Source of the DNA: Adiantum capillus-veneris
Lineage: Eukaryota > Streptophyta > Polypodiopsida > Polypodiales > Pteridaceae
DNA length: 64,000 nt
Direction: 5' to 3'
Assembly (NCBI GenBank): GCA_014529385.2
Contig: CM043953.1
Coordinates: 78,599,338 to 78,663,337 of the forward strand
The position numbers were made by a program, and so were the translations under genes. The notes beneath the pieces are model-generated. The model was not told the DNA's origin and ran no database searches. It worked only from the letters and a program-made list of their open reading frames with translations. Shown here in pieces: positions 1 through 12,300 of this stretch (position 1 is its first letter; the number at the start of each line of letters is the position of its first letter).

Positions 1-303
1 ACCGGCTCAGTCTGAATCCAGCCTAAAGTGAACAAAAACAGAGAGCAGAGATGCGCGGAGTGAGGTGTAATGCTAATGTAAATGCATCATAGAGTGAGGA
101 ATGATGACAAAGTAAATGCGACAGAATTTCCAAGCAAGGGTTAGCTAGAGAAAGACTCACACTCCGATAAGAGGGGTTTTTGAGGATTAGGCCCCAAAGG
201 CAACCACCAAATAAGGTAGTGTATCCCACGTAGAGTGGAGAAGGTTAATTCCATTTGATGTTTTAGGGGAATTTTTTGAGCATTAGTAGGTTGTGGTATT
301 CAT

Positions 304-307
<4 letters not shown>

Positions 308-356
<49 letters not shown>
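308..356. repeat. (GA)n microsatellite
   Basis: An uninterrupted GA dinucleotide run of about 49 bp, seen directly. It is one of several GA/CT runs of similar length in the window. Confidence 0.97.
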
Positions 357-358
<2 letters not shown>

Positions 359-2002
359 TACCCGCCCTGTCCTGGGCTCCATACACAATGGGTCGGTAGT
401 AGGCCCATTATGCATGGGCCTACCACCCAATTAGAGAGATGAGGTTAGAATGGTTGAGTTACAAGCCATGCCAGTCATTCGAAGAAATAGTCTTGATGAT
501 TTTGTTTATTAAGTCACTCCTCTTGAATCCATTAAGGCAAAACTTGTGACTAAGAAGCTTGATGTCTTCCCATGCTAAGAAGCAGTTAGAGGAAGAATAT
601 AAGACTAAGTAGAGGAGGTTGATGCATATATTAAGAGCGGCTTTACAAAACCGGTGACTATTCTTTTTATAAATTCTATGGGACACATATTCAATAGGTC
701 TCTTTTCCATTGAAACGGTAGTCATAGCCGCCACAAGGGTTATGAAGTATAATTGTAAAGTTAAGGAGTTGTGAAGAGGTAGAAAAGAAGCCAGAGGTTG
801 TAGTAAAACCTTGACCATAAGTTGGTTCAATCTTGAGGCAGTGAAGGTAAATAAGACTAATCTCTTTCGAAAAAGATTTATTGTTGAGGCTTAGGATGTT
901 GTCCGTATGTCTGTAAGTATGTTTAAATAGGGAGAGTTTATGATAGCCATCTTTATCTTCCATGGTTCTGAGAAACCATTGTATTCAAAGAAGGCTAAAT
1001 ATAGATTACACATAAGGGGTGAGAAAGAAAATCCCATAAGGATGCCTAAGCTCTGTTTAAAGCATTGGCCTCTGAAGAGTATATTTCAAGAATCCAGGTA
1101 ATTTTCTTTAAAAGTTTCTCGTCATTAAAGTGGAAGCGGTGAGATGAATGGGGTTTTTTAATCCATCTTGGTTTATTAGTGAGGGAAATGTATAAGAAAC
1201 CTTTCTTCCTAGCATGCTTAAATGCTATCCCAATCATTTGTAATAGAGTATTCTACATCCCTATCTCTCCATTTAGAGGTATATTTTCATAGCATTGAGT
1301 GATGTTTGTTGTGAAGAGATGGAATATTGTTTTGGCAAAGTTAAGAGTGACCTCAGTAGAGTTTTGAATTAGCCAAAAGGGTTTATAGTGTATCTGGAGG
1401 AAGTTTGAACAGATTTTTTGTTTAGTTGTGCAAACAGATTCAAACTTTGAAAGTACAAGGTCAAGGCAAAGGGTGATATCTTTAGTAATGTCAATAGTTA
1501 TCCCATTCGAATCATCTGATATCCATCTAAATTTATGCTTATGATGTTTATATGTGGGAAAAAGCATAGGAAGCTTGATAGTCTTCAGAGAATAACCAAG
1601 ATTCAAAAGATGCTTAGAGATCAGTAATAACCATACTAGGAGAAAGGTTTAGCAAGGTGAATTCCTTCCCAGATAATCGAGAGTGAGAAGCTTTCCAAGC
1701 CAAGTTTTTGCACATAAAAGTAGGACAATTGGAGCTTTTATCTAGCCCTACATAAACCAATTATGTGCAAGTTTTGAAATTCAACTCTGAGGTGTGGTGT
1801 GATCCAGGTATTGTCAGTGGACAACCATTTGCATGGTATGATAGAGATTTTTTGAAAAAAACATTGTTAAACTAATTTAGTCAAGTCCAGTAGGACTGTC
1901 TTCTCTAGTCAAAGAGTACTGACAAGGTCAGTTAAGAAGCTAAGTAAACTTGATAGATCAAGATATGGGTTTTTTGGAAAATTAGGGATGTGATTCAGCC
2001 CT

Positions 2003-2338
2003 TTAGCCAAGAAGATCACAAGTGCAAACATGATTTCCATAATTACCAAAATCCTTACAAAAAGTGCCATATTTATCACAAGCACATTTTCTACAATGTT
2101 GTGACGTAAAAATTCAAGGTTCCTGATACCTCCAGCCAATAAAAACGTTATCAAGTATTTCATGATTGCCAAAAAGTAAGTCAAAGAACTCAAAGAATAT
2201 TGTTTTGGGGTGAACCCAATCCAAAAGTTCATTTTGGAACAGACAGTGTAAATAGATAAACTCCCTGGTAGAGGTCTTCTTTGGAAGATGCATCCTTCCA
2301 CAAGGGACAAAAACAACATGCACAATATCAATGATCAT
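2003..2338 (-). pseudogene. Cys-rich coding remnant, unrecognised
   Basis: One minus-strand frame is open from 2338 to about 2112, hits a single TGA, then continues in the same frame to a TAA at 2003-2005. The part after the TGA is cysteine-rich: a C-x2-C-x-C-x6-C-x10-C-x-C pattern plus a nearby His within about 30 residues, encoded at about 2015-2101. That spacing suggests a former metal-binding finger. I cannot assign it to a named zinc-finger family. It lies just downstream (minus-strand sense) of the 230-codon frame at 2335-3027 and may be a later part of the same decayed protein. Confidence 0.25.
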
Positions 2339-3027
2339 AATTCAAGGAGGTGCTGGATGGGAGTAATTTTTCCTCTTCCCGACGTAAAGCTATGAGACTT
2401 TCCTTTGTTATAATTTGAGGAAGTACTGGGGGTCAAAAAACATGTGAACGAGTTATTGGGGGTGGTTAAAGAGTTACATATTTTCAACGAAGGGGAATCA
2501 TCATCTTCAATACAAGGCTTAAGTAGACTCGTGATGATTTTGACACCTTCATAGTTGGCATAAGTGGTCAGATATGTCCTTGGTTCATTGGATTTGAGTT
2601 CTTTAAGGATATCCAACGTTAGCCCACAAAAAATATTAAAAGCAATTTGAGCAACTACTAATTGTTTGGATTGGCCTCCCAACCAAGAGCAGATAAGGGA
2701 TAAATGAATGTCCACCAATTTTTTGGGAAAGAGTTGGTCAAGATGGTTGAGGATATACTGGTTGAACCACATGATGCTTGATTCACACAAGGCATTGGGG
2801 TCAAGAAATTTGCGGGCACATTTTAGATACAACCAAAATACATTCCAGATTGATTCAATGTAGAAGTTGGAATTGCTTTTAGAAAACTCCACGTTCCCTT
2901 TTGTACGAATTTGCAATTCTGCATTAGAGGAGCATTTAGAATGGTGAATAAAGTTAAGGTTGAAAGGGGATTTGATGAGATCCCCTTTGTCTAGGATTGT
3001 CCTCCTTTTAGAATCTCGAGTCTTCAA
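2335..3027 (-). CDS. Hypothetical protein remnant (230 codons)
   Basis: This is the longest open stretch in the left 5 kb. The predicted product is mixed hydrophobic/basic with a Ser/Thr-rich C-terminal tail (about residues 180-225) and no domain I recognise. Neighbouring frames on the same strand (3008-3373, 3288-3536, 3458-3667) look like upstream parts of the same decayed sequence in other frames, so this is probably not an intact gene. No convincing promoter or splice signals were found. Confidence 0.25.
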   Translation of the reverse strand: MKTRDSKRRTILDKGDLIKSPFNLNFIHHSKCSSNAELQIRTKGNVEFSKSNSNFYIESIWNVFWLYLKCARKFLDPNALCESSIMWFNQYILNHLDQLFPKKLVDIHLSLICSWLGGQSKQLVVAQIAFNIFCGLTLDILKELKSNEPRTYLTTYANYEGVKIITSLLKPCIEDDDSPSLKICNSLTTPNNSFTCFLTPSTSSNYNKGKSHSFTSGRGKITPIQHLLEL

Positions 3028-3699
3028 TCTTCAACTGTAGAGGCAAGTAGTTAGGCCAAACAAACCCAAGTTTATATAAGAATGGGTGCCAAAAAGGCTT
3101 TGTTAGGTAGAACCCAAAGCTGATGATCCACACCAAAGGATTCAATTTCAATTTGTCTAGCAGGTAAAAAAGAAAAAATTTGGAAACTTTGAGTACCTTT
3201 TTTAAAAGGCTAGAGGCACTAAGGGAGCAAAAATTGCTTTGAAACTCCTTGACAGCTTCAAGCGCATCACTATCTCTACAAAAGATGTCACCTGTTTGTT
3301 GAGGGATAGCTGGAGTAGCAAGGGTATCGATAAAAGGTGGATTGAGGCCACATGATTTTTTGAGAAAGTTCAATAGCTCGGATCCAGATGAAGAGAACGA
3401 GGCTAACTCTTGTTGATATTGAAGAAAGTATAGGTAATTGGGCTATGTATTGAGAAATCATAGCAACCCCATCTTTGGTGTCCTTGTCCAAGGTAGCCAA
3501 TATCTTGACCCAATCGTTAAAATAAAGCATGTGCAAGATAGAAACTTTTTATCCGTAGCTAAGGCCAAATCATAGATTAGTTGAGAAGCATCCAAACTGC
3601 AAATACGTCTGAGGACAAGGGAGGTTGCCACGGAGAGAGGCTCAGAGGTTAATTCCAGGCCTTGCAAAAGAGCAAGAGTGAATTAAAAAAATTCATGCT

Positions 3700-5312
3700 G
3701 AGATTTCTATTAAGGGCTCTTGGAGAAACCCAAAAGACATATTATGGTTGAAAATGCTTTTCTCAACATGTACACTAAGTGTGAGCATGTATTAAACAAC
3801 TCAAAACAACCTCTTGATGGTATTAAAGTTTGTAGATGTCGCATATGTGTAGAAGGAGAAGGTTGAGGATAAGGAAGATCTCAGTAGTTTTCACATGAGG
3901 CAAGGTGAGGGCTTGTTTCCGGATACAATTTTGTATCCTTATATCTCAAAGGCATGTGGCATCTTGCAAGTATTTGACGAGAAAACTAAAATGCTATAGA
4001 GGGGCTCTTTTAAAAAACCTTCCTGCTTCAAAATGTTTTGGTCAACATGTACACCATATTTAAATGTTGCCTCTCAGAATGCACTTATGTGGCCCTTGGC
4101 ACCCCCATTCTTAGGGGTTCTTACTCTTGCAGATCACTTTCCAAGGAGGAAAATTTACTATGTTTACATTAAACTTAGATTTCTTCAAGCACTCAGGGTA
4201 CACAATTCTTTTTTCAAAAATTTGGAAAACCTACTTATGAGAAATTTTAGAGGCAAATTTATTGTATTTGATGGTTTTTACACTAAATTCGTCAAACTTT
4301 TTAGGAGTTCTTACCTTCAAATCTAGAATTTAGAGGTAAATCTCAAAATTTGTAGGTTAAATTACAATAAACGTACGTTATTTTTATCACTTAGATACAC
4401 AATACTTTCTCCCAAAAACTTGAAAAACCTACATATGAGAAATTTTAGAGGCAAATTTACTATATTTGAGGTTTTCTTTTGAACGTGGGATCACACTAAA
4501 CCTAGGTTTTACCTTTAGCACTCAAACACACAATATTTTTTCCAAAAACTTGAAAAACCTACATATGGTTACAGTAAGCGTACACTCAAATACATTTGTA
4601 GGTGGGATTTCACTAAACCAAGCACTTTTTCTAGCACTCGGATACACAATATCAATGTTACAAGAGATGAAAGCTTTGAGACTTTTAGTACGGAGAGGAA
4701 GGTTTCGCAGTGCCTTATGCATTATTTGTTGAAGGTGACATTGATTCAACATCTAATGATGATGATGAAGAGGCAGATTCTCCCTCATCTAGACCTTGCA
4801 TGATGTCTAATATATTAATGGTTTCTTGAACTGTTGGTTTTTTGGAATGTGGGATGGGTATGGAGATGACCCTTTGAAGGCTAGCAGCCAAGCAACATTG
4901 TTCAATGTATGTAAACCATCTTTCATCTCTTCCTACATCAAGTTAGGGGCCAATCCAATGGACTCAAGAATGTAGAGTCTGATGTATAAGTCATTCAATG
5001 AGAAAAAATGAGCTATGCTTCTTTTCACCTCTTCTAAAGGCTTGGAATTATCCATCTTTAGCATACTAAATCGTTGTGAGTGCAACCAAGTGGTGATGGT
5101 ACGCCTCACAAGATGGCTCATTGGGTAAAGATGGCACTACACATCTCCTCAACATCCATGGCCAACTACATCTCTCAAATGTGGGTACACATAGGCATGC
5201 TTCTCTTTCATGTTAATCGAAGATGTGTAGGAGCTCCATGCAGAAGCTCTTTAAGGTTTTCATCATGGAGCTAGCAGGCCCTCTGTAGCTCTCTTTTTTC
5301 TCAGACAATCAG

Positions 5313-5314
<2 letters not shown>
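3700..5314. repeat. Intergenic stretch with diverged ~130-190 bp repeats
   Basis: Between about 4,160 and 4,660 a phrase meaning roughly 'CACAATA-TTTT-CCAAAAACTTG-AAAAACCTACATATG' recurs around 4,200, 4,390, 4,530 and 4,640. It is followed in two cases by the same AGAAATTTTAGAGGCAAATT segment. These are old, imperfect repeats of about 130-190 bp. I see no supportable gene in the remainder (3,700-4,160 and 4,700-5,314). Confidence 0.5.

Positions 5315-5374
<60 letters not shown>
5315..5374. repeat. (TC)n microsatellite
   Basis: An uninterrupted TC run of about 60 bp, seen directly. Confidence 0.97.
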
Positions 5375-5377
<3 letters not shown>

Positions 5378-6060
5378 GTACCATGCTGCTTAATAGAAGA
5401 AGCGACTTCTATTGCATCACAAACACCATAAACATTGGAGACTTTATGAATTGGGAGCAAAGATCGAGAAAAAAGTGTAATGTCACCTAAAATTTTTGAA
5501 ATGTTATCTCTAAATTTTAAATTATAAGGTAAGAAACCTACAAAATATGAAGGAATTTAAAGACCATATTAGGTAAAGTGGGAAAATCCCAATTCCCAGG
5601 TTGGACAACTTTCAATATATCATGTATAAAATATAGAGATTTTGTCAAAAAATTGAGTTTTCTTAAGGTCTCATTCCACTTTATGCACATACAATACACA
5701 ATGAAAACAACTAAAATATCATGGTTTCAATCAATTGGATTATTAGGAGAGGAGTATATTGCATCCATTATCGTTGTCTATGTTCTAATGTCCTACCTAC
5801 AACTTATCTCAACATGGAGAGCTTGGTTTCTAGGTCCACCACTTGTCCAAGTTAATGTAAAAGTGACTCAAGGTTCACAACTTGTGAAAGCAAGGATCCA
5901 TTGAGGAATACAATCCACTTGGCTATTTTTCCTTAATTTATTGCATGTGACATTTAAGCAAGGTCCACTTCTAATCTATAACTTCTTAATTTGAGGCATG
6001 GGGCATACATAAAATATGTAGCATATGCTCTATTGCCTCATAGGAAGGTTGGTTTCAAGG
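5375..6060. other. Unannotated stretch with one isolated GTCCA motif
   Basis: No gene is supported here. A single forward-orientation copy of the array motif (GGTCCACCACTTGTCCAA) sits near 5,836, followed by a degraded one near 5,873. They are opposite in orientation to the array that begins about 250 bp later. This may be the outer left edge of the array system. Confidence 0.4.
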
Positions 6061-7300
6061 TGCACTTATCCATGCTAGCCTATCTTGGAGAAATGATGGA
6101 GCTTGCTTCTCTCCTTGTTTCAATGGAGACTAGCTTGGACAAGTGGTGGACCTTTGCTTCTCTCTATGTTTCAATAGAGTTAGCTTGGACAAGTGGTGAT
6201 CTTGGAACAAAACCCCCATGTAAAACATATCATGGGTATTCCAAGTGATTAGAAAGATTACCATTTAAGATATAACCTTATAGGTTGGACAACTAGATCT
6301 TGGCTTGGAGAAATGGTGGACCTTTGATTCTCTCCATGTTTCAATGGAGTCTATCTTGGAGAAATGGTGGAGCTTGCTTCTGTCCATGTTTCAATGGAGC
6401 CTAGCTTGAACAGTTGGTGGACCTTTGCTTCTCTCTATGTTTCAATAGAGTTAGCTTAGACACGTGGTGGATCTTCAAAATAAACCAACTACTATCAATG
6501 TTGCCTAGCTTGGACAAGTGGTGGAGTGTTTCTCTACTCCATGTTTCAATGGATCTTAGCTTGGACAAGTGTTGGACCTTAAAACAAAAACCCCATGTAC
6601 AACATAGAATGGATTTTCTACATTTCAATGGAGTCTAGCTTTAACAAATGGTGGAGCTTGTCTTCATCCATGTTTCAATGAAACTAGCTTGGACAAGTGG
6701 TGGACCTTGTAACAAACCCTCCCATGTACAACATATCATTGGTTTTCTAAGTGATGGGAAGGAATACCATTCAAGATATAAACTTATAGCTTGGATAAGT
6801 AGTTGACTTTAAAACCAAATTCATCATAATACAATGAAATACAGGTCAGCCAATTCCTAAATCTTGAGACCAAACCTCCCATGCTATTAGAGATAATATA
6901 TTGGATAAGTGGTGGACCTTCTATTATTTTCCCATGCCTAGTTTAGACAACCGGTACACTTCGCAGCTATAAAGGTTGGACGAGCTGTGGAGCCTTGTTT
7001 CTATCCATGTTTTAATGGATCCTAGCTTGGACAAGTGGTGGACCTTGGAAAAAAGCTTCCATGTACAACATATATGAGGTTTTCCATGTTTTAATGGAAC
7101 CTATCTTGGACAAATGGTGAAGCTTTCTTCTCTCCATGTTGATTTTGGAACTACCTTAGACAAGTGGTGGAGCTTTTCTTTTCTACTCTTCATAATACAA
7201 TGAAGTATATGTTGGTTACATGGTGAATCTTAAGGCCAAACCTCCCATTTTACTAGAGATGATAGGTTGGACAAGTGGATCAACCTTCTATCATTTCTCC
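6060..7300 (-). repeat. GTCCA-motif array A1 (reverse orientation)
   Basis: Repeated copies of TTGGACAAGTGGTGGACCTT, the reverse complement of the motif used in the right-hand arrays, recur at intervals of roughly 50-60 bp. They alternate with short dyads such as CTCTAT-GTTTCA-ATAGAG at 6162-6179. Copies are diverged, with substitutions and small indels, unlike the homogenised array near 26-31 kb. I see no protein-coding gene inside. The short open frames here are translations of the repeat. Confidence 0.9.
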
Positions 7301-7445
7301 ATGACTATATTGGACAATTAGTAGACATAACATCTCTCTATGTTGTCTAGAGATGAGCTTGGACAAGTGATGGACCCTGCTTCTCTCTCCCCTTGGTTTA
7401 CTAGTTTGAAGACTCAGTATATATACTTTCTTAGATCTAGCTTGA
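7290..7445 (-). repeat. Junction repeat J, copy 1
   Basis: This segment marks where array A1 gives way to the FCP1-like gene region. It is closely similar in the same orientation to 13,140-13,300, and in inverted orientation to 21,945-22,110. The shared text runs from the TCTCTATGTTGTCTAGA region through TTAGATCTA. The similarity to the 13-kb copy extends further left, so 7,027-7,445 and 12,893-13,300 form a direct repeat of about 410 bp. Confidence 0.8.
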
Positions 7446-7542
7446 ACAAGTGGTGGACCTTGCATCCACAATCTTAATTCAGTATAAAAAAGTATATGAA
7501 AAAATAACATAGGAATCTTGGTTTGAAGGTCAAGCAATTAGG

Positions 7543-7671
7543 TTCCAAATGCACATAATAATATATTTTCCACCCATATTAAAAGAAAGTTAAATATGCA
7601 CATAATAATATATTTTCCAAATGCACATAATAATATATTTTCCACCCATATTAAAAGAAAGTTAAATATGT
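7543..7671. repeat. Tandem duplication, 72-bp period
   Basis: An AT-rich unit starting AAATGCACATAATAATATAT at 7548 is repeated at 7620, with a partial unit between. Seen directly. No other function is evident in the 7,450-8,097 interval. Confidence 0.9.
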
Positions 7672-8096
7672 TATTACCAAATTGACAAAGGTAACGTCCA
7701 AGAATTATATCTTTCCATCTTGTCAGATCTAAATCTTCATCAATGCGACATGCATGTATACATCAACTTTCAAGCCATTCAAGAATACATGCACTTAGAT
7801 TCCATAGTTTTGTTTTCAAAGTCTTTTAGGTTCTAAAACTCTTTCACATAAAGTATGTAATGACAAAATTCTTGAAGCAAACATTTGTGCCCAAGAAAAA
7901 GATCCCTCTCACATATTTAAAGTCCATGAATTCTCTGATCCACACTTACAAGTTTTATTTTGACATCAAACATCAATTCTTTCATAGTTCCAAATAAATG
8001 CAACCTCGATATGAATTGACAAAAAATGAATTTCTTTTACTATATGACCCAACATAGGCCCCAATCAAATAAAAAATGAGTCCCCAAAAATTTGGG

Positions 8097-8190
8097 TGCA
8101 CTCTAGCAATACATCAGAGTCCCCTTACAATAGGATGCACTCCAATAGTACATTGAAGTCCCCTTAGAGTAGGGTGCACTCCATTCAAGT
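8097..8190. repeat. 39-bp tandem repeat, about 2.3 units
   Basis: Units starting TGCACTC occur at about 8097, 8136 and 8175. Each contains a CCCCTTA segment. It lies about 100 bp beyond the 3' end of the FCP1-like gene, in otherwise featureless AT-rich sequence. Confidence 0.8.
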
Positions 8191-8297
8191 GTTCATAAAA
8201 TTGACACACCTTTTATAAAAAAAAAGACTATATCAAATTATACAAATGTTGAAAGATACACACTAGAATAAAAAAAGCATCTTATAGCCATATTTAT

Positions 8298-9073
8298 TCA
8301 ATGCTTTCGTGTTGACAAGTACACACCAAGGACATAATTTGTCTCAGAATCACTATACTGATTTACAATTGTGTTATATGTATAGACTCTCTTATCTCTT
8401 GCATACAACCATCCTACCAACCATGGAATTATGGTTCTCTGCAAGAAGTTTTGAAGTTGCTCGGAAGTTTGCCTCCACATCTTTGGAAATATAAGATATG
8501 TCCCTGGCATGTTCCACATCACCCTATATGGAGTGTCATCAAAAATTAAGGTATTGTTTGCATCCAAATCCTCAAATATCTTCCAAATATCACTCAGATT
8601 TTTGTGATAAACCCTTGTAAATCCTAACATGATATTTGGATTTTGGCAATTTTTGTTACTCATAAACACCTTGAACTTGGTATACTGCTCAGGAAAACAC
8701 TTTTGTGTGATGCGTTGCACCCTTGTTAAGTTATAGCAACTCCATATCCATAGCTCAAAGTATTCAGCACAAAAATCCAAAAAACTTTGTGCGTCTGGTC
8801 GCACCACATGATAAACTTCATCTTTGTCCTCCACAAGTCGCATGTGTTGAGCCCAAGATGGCATAGAATCTCCATGTTTCATTTCAACTGTCTTGAGAAG
8901 TAACCCCTCTAGATCCAAGATAAGTACTCTTTTGATGTCCTTGAAAGCAAGTGGTAGGTGATAAGGAGGTGATTCATTCCTTGGACAAGGTCTTGGAGGA
9001 GGTTGGATGGGTAATTCAATAGTTTTCTTCAATTTATGCCAGCATATAGCCAATCCATTTTTCTGTAATGGTT
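8298..9073 (-). CDS. FCP1/HAD phosphatase-like protein (terminal exon)
   Basis: About 258 codons resemble the FCP1-homology (NIF/SCP) branch of the HAD superfamily, whose members dephosphorylate proteins such as the RNA polymerase II tail. Numbering from the Leu codon at 9053, visible motifs are ILDLEGLLL (45-53, motif I), WSCYN (104-108, motif II), Lys151 in HKNLSDIW (motif III) and FDDTPYR (171-177, motif IV). The usual motif I is DxDGT; here it is D47-L-E49-G-L, so the acid/base Asp is Glu and the Thr is lost, and activity may be altered or absent. On the minus strand a TTTAATTTCAG acceptor ends at 9074, and the frame is open from it, so this is a downstream exon and the start lies upstream, unseen. 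A diverged relative lies at 14.0-15.4 kb. Confidence 0.75.
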
Positions 9074-9360
9074 CTGAAATTAAAGAACAAGAACACTTAA
9101 TGCAAACACAACAATAGACATGATTTTTACATTGTCTACCCTAAGGTTTTATTAGATACCAAAATCCATCTATGATCTACTCATTAATAGAAAGAAAGTC
9201 AAATTAAAATCCTGACTCTTTTTTATGTTACACTCTCTCTTAGTCTCAATACCATGGAGTTCAACTAGACTTAAGTCAACTAATAACTACTACTTGTTGT
9301 TAAAGGTATGCTTGAAGTGTATAAGGCTTAACCAATGCTCTAGTGTAGAATGGGTATTTA
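9074..9360. other. Intron or upstream flank of FCP1-like gene
   Basis: This lies immediately upstream (minus sense) of the FCP1-like exon. I could not find a convincing 5' exon here. The array motif resumes near 9,365. Confidence 0.35.
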
Positions 9361-12300
9361 GGTCTCAAGGTCTACCACTTATCCAAGCAAAGATCCATTT
9401 AGATATGGAAACCCAATTTTTCTTAATATAATGATATAGAGTGGACAAGTGGTGAATCCTGAGACCAAGCCACTCATGCTACTAGGGATAATAGGTTGGA
9501 CAAGTGGTGGACCTTGAATGTAAACCCCCCATGTACAAAGTATCAGGGGTTTTGGGTATTTCAATGGACTCTAGCATCTTGGAAACATGGTGGAGCTTAC
9601 TTCTCTCCATGTTTCAATGGAGTCTATCTTGGATAAATGGTGGAGCATCATTCTCTCCATGTTTCAATGGAGCCTACCTTGGACAAGTGGTGCATGTTTG
9701 TTTCTCTCTATGTTTGAACAGATCTAGCTTGGACAAGTGGTGGACCTTGGAACAAAATCCCCATGTAAAACATATCATGGACATTACAAGTGGTGAGAAA
9801 AAATACCATTCAATATATAACCTTATAGGTTGGAAAAGTGGTGGACCTTAACACCCAATTATTATTAATATAATGACATAGAGTGGACAAGTGGTGAATC
9901 TTGCGACCAAACCTACTAGGAAAAGTACGTTGGACAAGTGGTGGACCTTGAATGCAAACCCCCCATGTACAAAATATTACTCATGCTACTAGGAATAATT
10001 TGGTATTAAGGTCCATGTTTCAATTGAGCCTAGCTTGGAAAAGTGGTGGACCTTTGTTTCTCTCTATGTTTCAATAGAATTTTCTTGGACAAGTGGTGAA
10101 CCTTGGAACAAAACCCCCATGTAAAGCATGTCATGGGCATTACAAGTGGTGAGAAAAAATACCATTCAAGGTATAACCTTATAGGCTGGACAAGTGGTGG
10201 ACCTTAGCACCCAATTCCTCTTATTATAATGACATATAGTGGAAAAGTGGTGAATTGTGAGACCAAACCTACTAGGGATAATAGGTTGGAGAAATGGTTG
10301 ACCTTGAATGTAAATCACCCATGTACAAAATATCATGGGTTTTGCGTATTTCAATGGAGCCTAGCATCTTGGAGACATGGTGGAACTTACTTCTCTCCAT
10401 GTTTTAATGGAGCCTATCTAGGAGAAATGGTGGAGGTTCCTTCTCTCCATGTTTCAATGGAGCCTAGCTTGGACAAGTCGTGGACCTTTGTTTCTCTCTA
10501 TGTTTGAATATGGTTAGCTTGGACAAGTGGTGGATCTTGGAATGAAACTCCCATGTAAAACATATCATGGGCATTTCAAGTGGCGAGAAAGGATACCATT
10601 TAAGATATAACCTTATAGGTTGGACAAGTGGTGGACTTTAACACAATATAATGACATAGAGTGTACAAGTGGTGAATCTTGAAACCAAACCACTCATGCT
10701 ACTAGGGATAATAGGTTAAACAAGTGGTGGGCCTTGAAATAAAACCCCCTAGAGTGTTTCAATGGATCCTAGCTTGGAAACATGGTAAAGCTTGCTTCTC
10801 TCCATGTTTCAATGCAGCCTATCTTGGATAAATGGTGCAGCATCATTCTCTCCATGTTTCAATGGAGCCTAGCTTGGACAAGTGGTGGACCTTTGTTTCT
10901 CTCTATGTTTAAATAGAGTTATCTTGGAAAAGTGGTGGACCTTGGAACAAAAACCCCATGTAAAACATATCATGGGCATTACAAGTGGTGAGAAAAAATA
11001 CCATTCAATATATAACCTTATAGGTTGGACAAGTGGTGGACCTTAACACCCAATTATTCTTAATATAATGACATAGAGTGGATAAGTGGTGAAATTGGGA
11101 CCAAACCTACTAGGGAAATAGGTTGGACAAGTGGTGGACCTTGAATGTAAACGCCCCATGTACAAAATATCACTCATGCTACTAGAAATAATTTGGTATT
11201 AAGGTCCATGTTTCAATGCAGCCTAGCTTGGAAAAGTGGTGGACCTTTGTTTCTCTCTATGTTTCAATAGATTTATCTTGGATAAGTGGTGTACCTTGGA
11301 ACAAAACCCCCATGTAAATCATGTCATGGGCATTACAAGTGGTGAGAAAAAATACCATTCAAGCTATAACATTATAGGTTGGACAAGTGGTGGACCTTAA
11401 CACCTAATTCCTCTTAATATAATGACATAGAGTGGACAAGTGGTGAATCATGAGACCAAACCTACTAGGGATAATAGGTTGGACAAGTGGTGAACCTTGA
11501 ATGTAAACCCCCCATGTACAAAAAATTATGGGTATTGGGTATTTCAATGGAGCCTAGCAACTTGGAGACATGGTGGAGCTTATTTCTCTCCATGTTTCAA
11601 TGGAGCCTATCTAGGAGAAACAGTGGAGGTTCCTTCTCTCCATGTTTCAATGAGCCTAGCTTGGACAAGTGGTGGACCTTTCTTTCTCTATATGTTTTAA
11701 TAGAGTTAGCTTGGACAAGTGGTGGACCTTGGAATGAAACCCCCATGTAAAACATATCATGGGCATTTCAAGTGGTGAGAAAGGATACTATTTAAAATAT
11801 AACCTTATAGGCTGGACAAGTGGTGGACTTTAACACATATTTCTTCTTAATATAATGACATAGAGTGTACAAGTGGTGAATCTTGAGACCAAACCACTCT
11901 TGCTACTAGGGATAATAGGCTGGACAAGTGGTGGACCTTGAATGTAAACCCCTCATGTACAAAATTATGGGTTTAGGGTATTTCAATGGAGCCTAGCTTG
12001 GAGACATGGTGGAGATTGCTTCTCTCAATGTTTCAATGGAACCTATCTTGGAGAAATGGTGGATCATCCTTCTCTCCATGTTTCAATGGAGCCTATCTTG
12101 GACAAGTGGTGGATGGAGTTAGCTTGGACAAGTGGTGGGTCTTGGAACAAAACCCCTTTGTAAAACATAGCATGGACATTACAAGTGATGAGGAAAAATA
12201 TCATTCAAGATATAACCTTATAGGTTGGAAAAGTGGTGATGGACCTTGATAAGTGGTGAAGGATACCATTTAAGACATAACCTTATAGGTTGGACAAGTG

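Larger units (their letters stand above)
1..3700 (-). other. Decayed coding-like block, unrecognised
   Basis: A chain of moderately long minus-strand open stretches runs through this region in several frames. They are interrupted by stops and frame changes, as expected of an old element or gene decayed by point mutation. I recognise no family in any of them. The two most gene-like pieces (2335-3027 and 2003-2338) are listed separately. No splice structure, terminal repeat or array motif is evident. Base composition is AT-rich, like the surroundings. Confidence 0.3.

Noticed and set aside
9051..9053. TTG-initiated start of the FCP1-like protein
   Set aside because: The frame is open back to a TTTAATTTCAG acceptor, so this is an internal codon of an exon, not a start.
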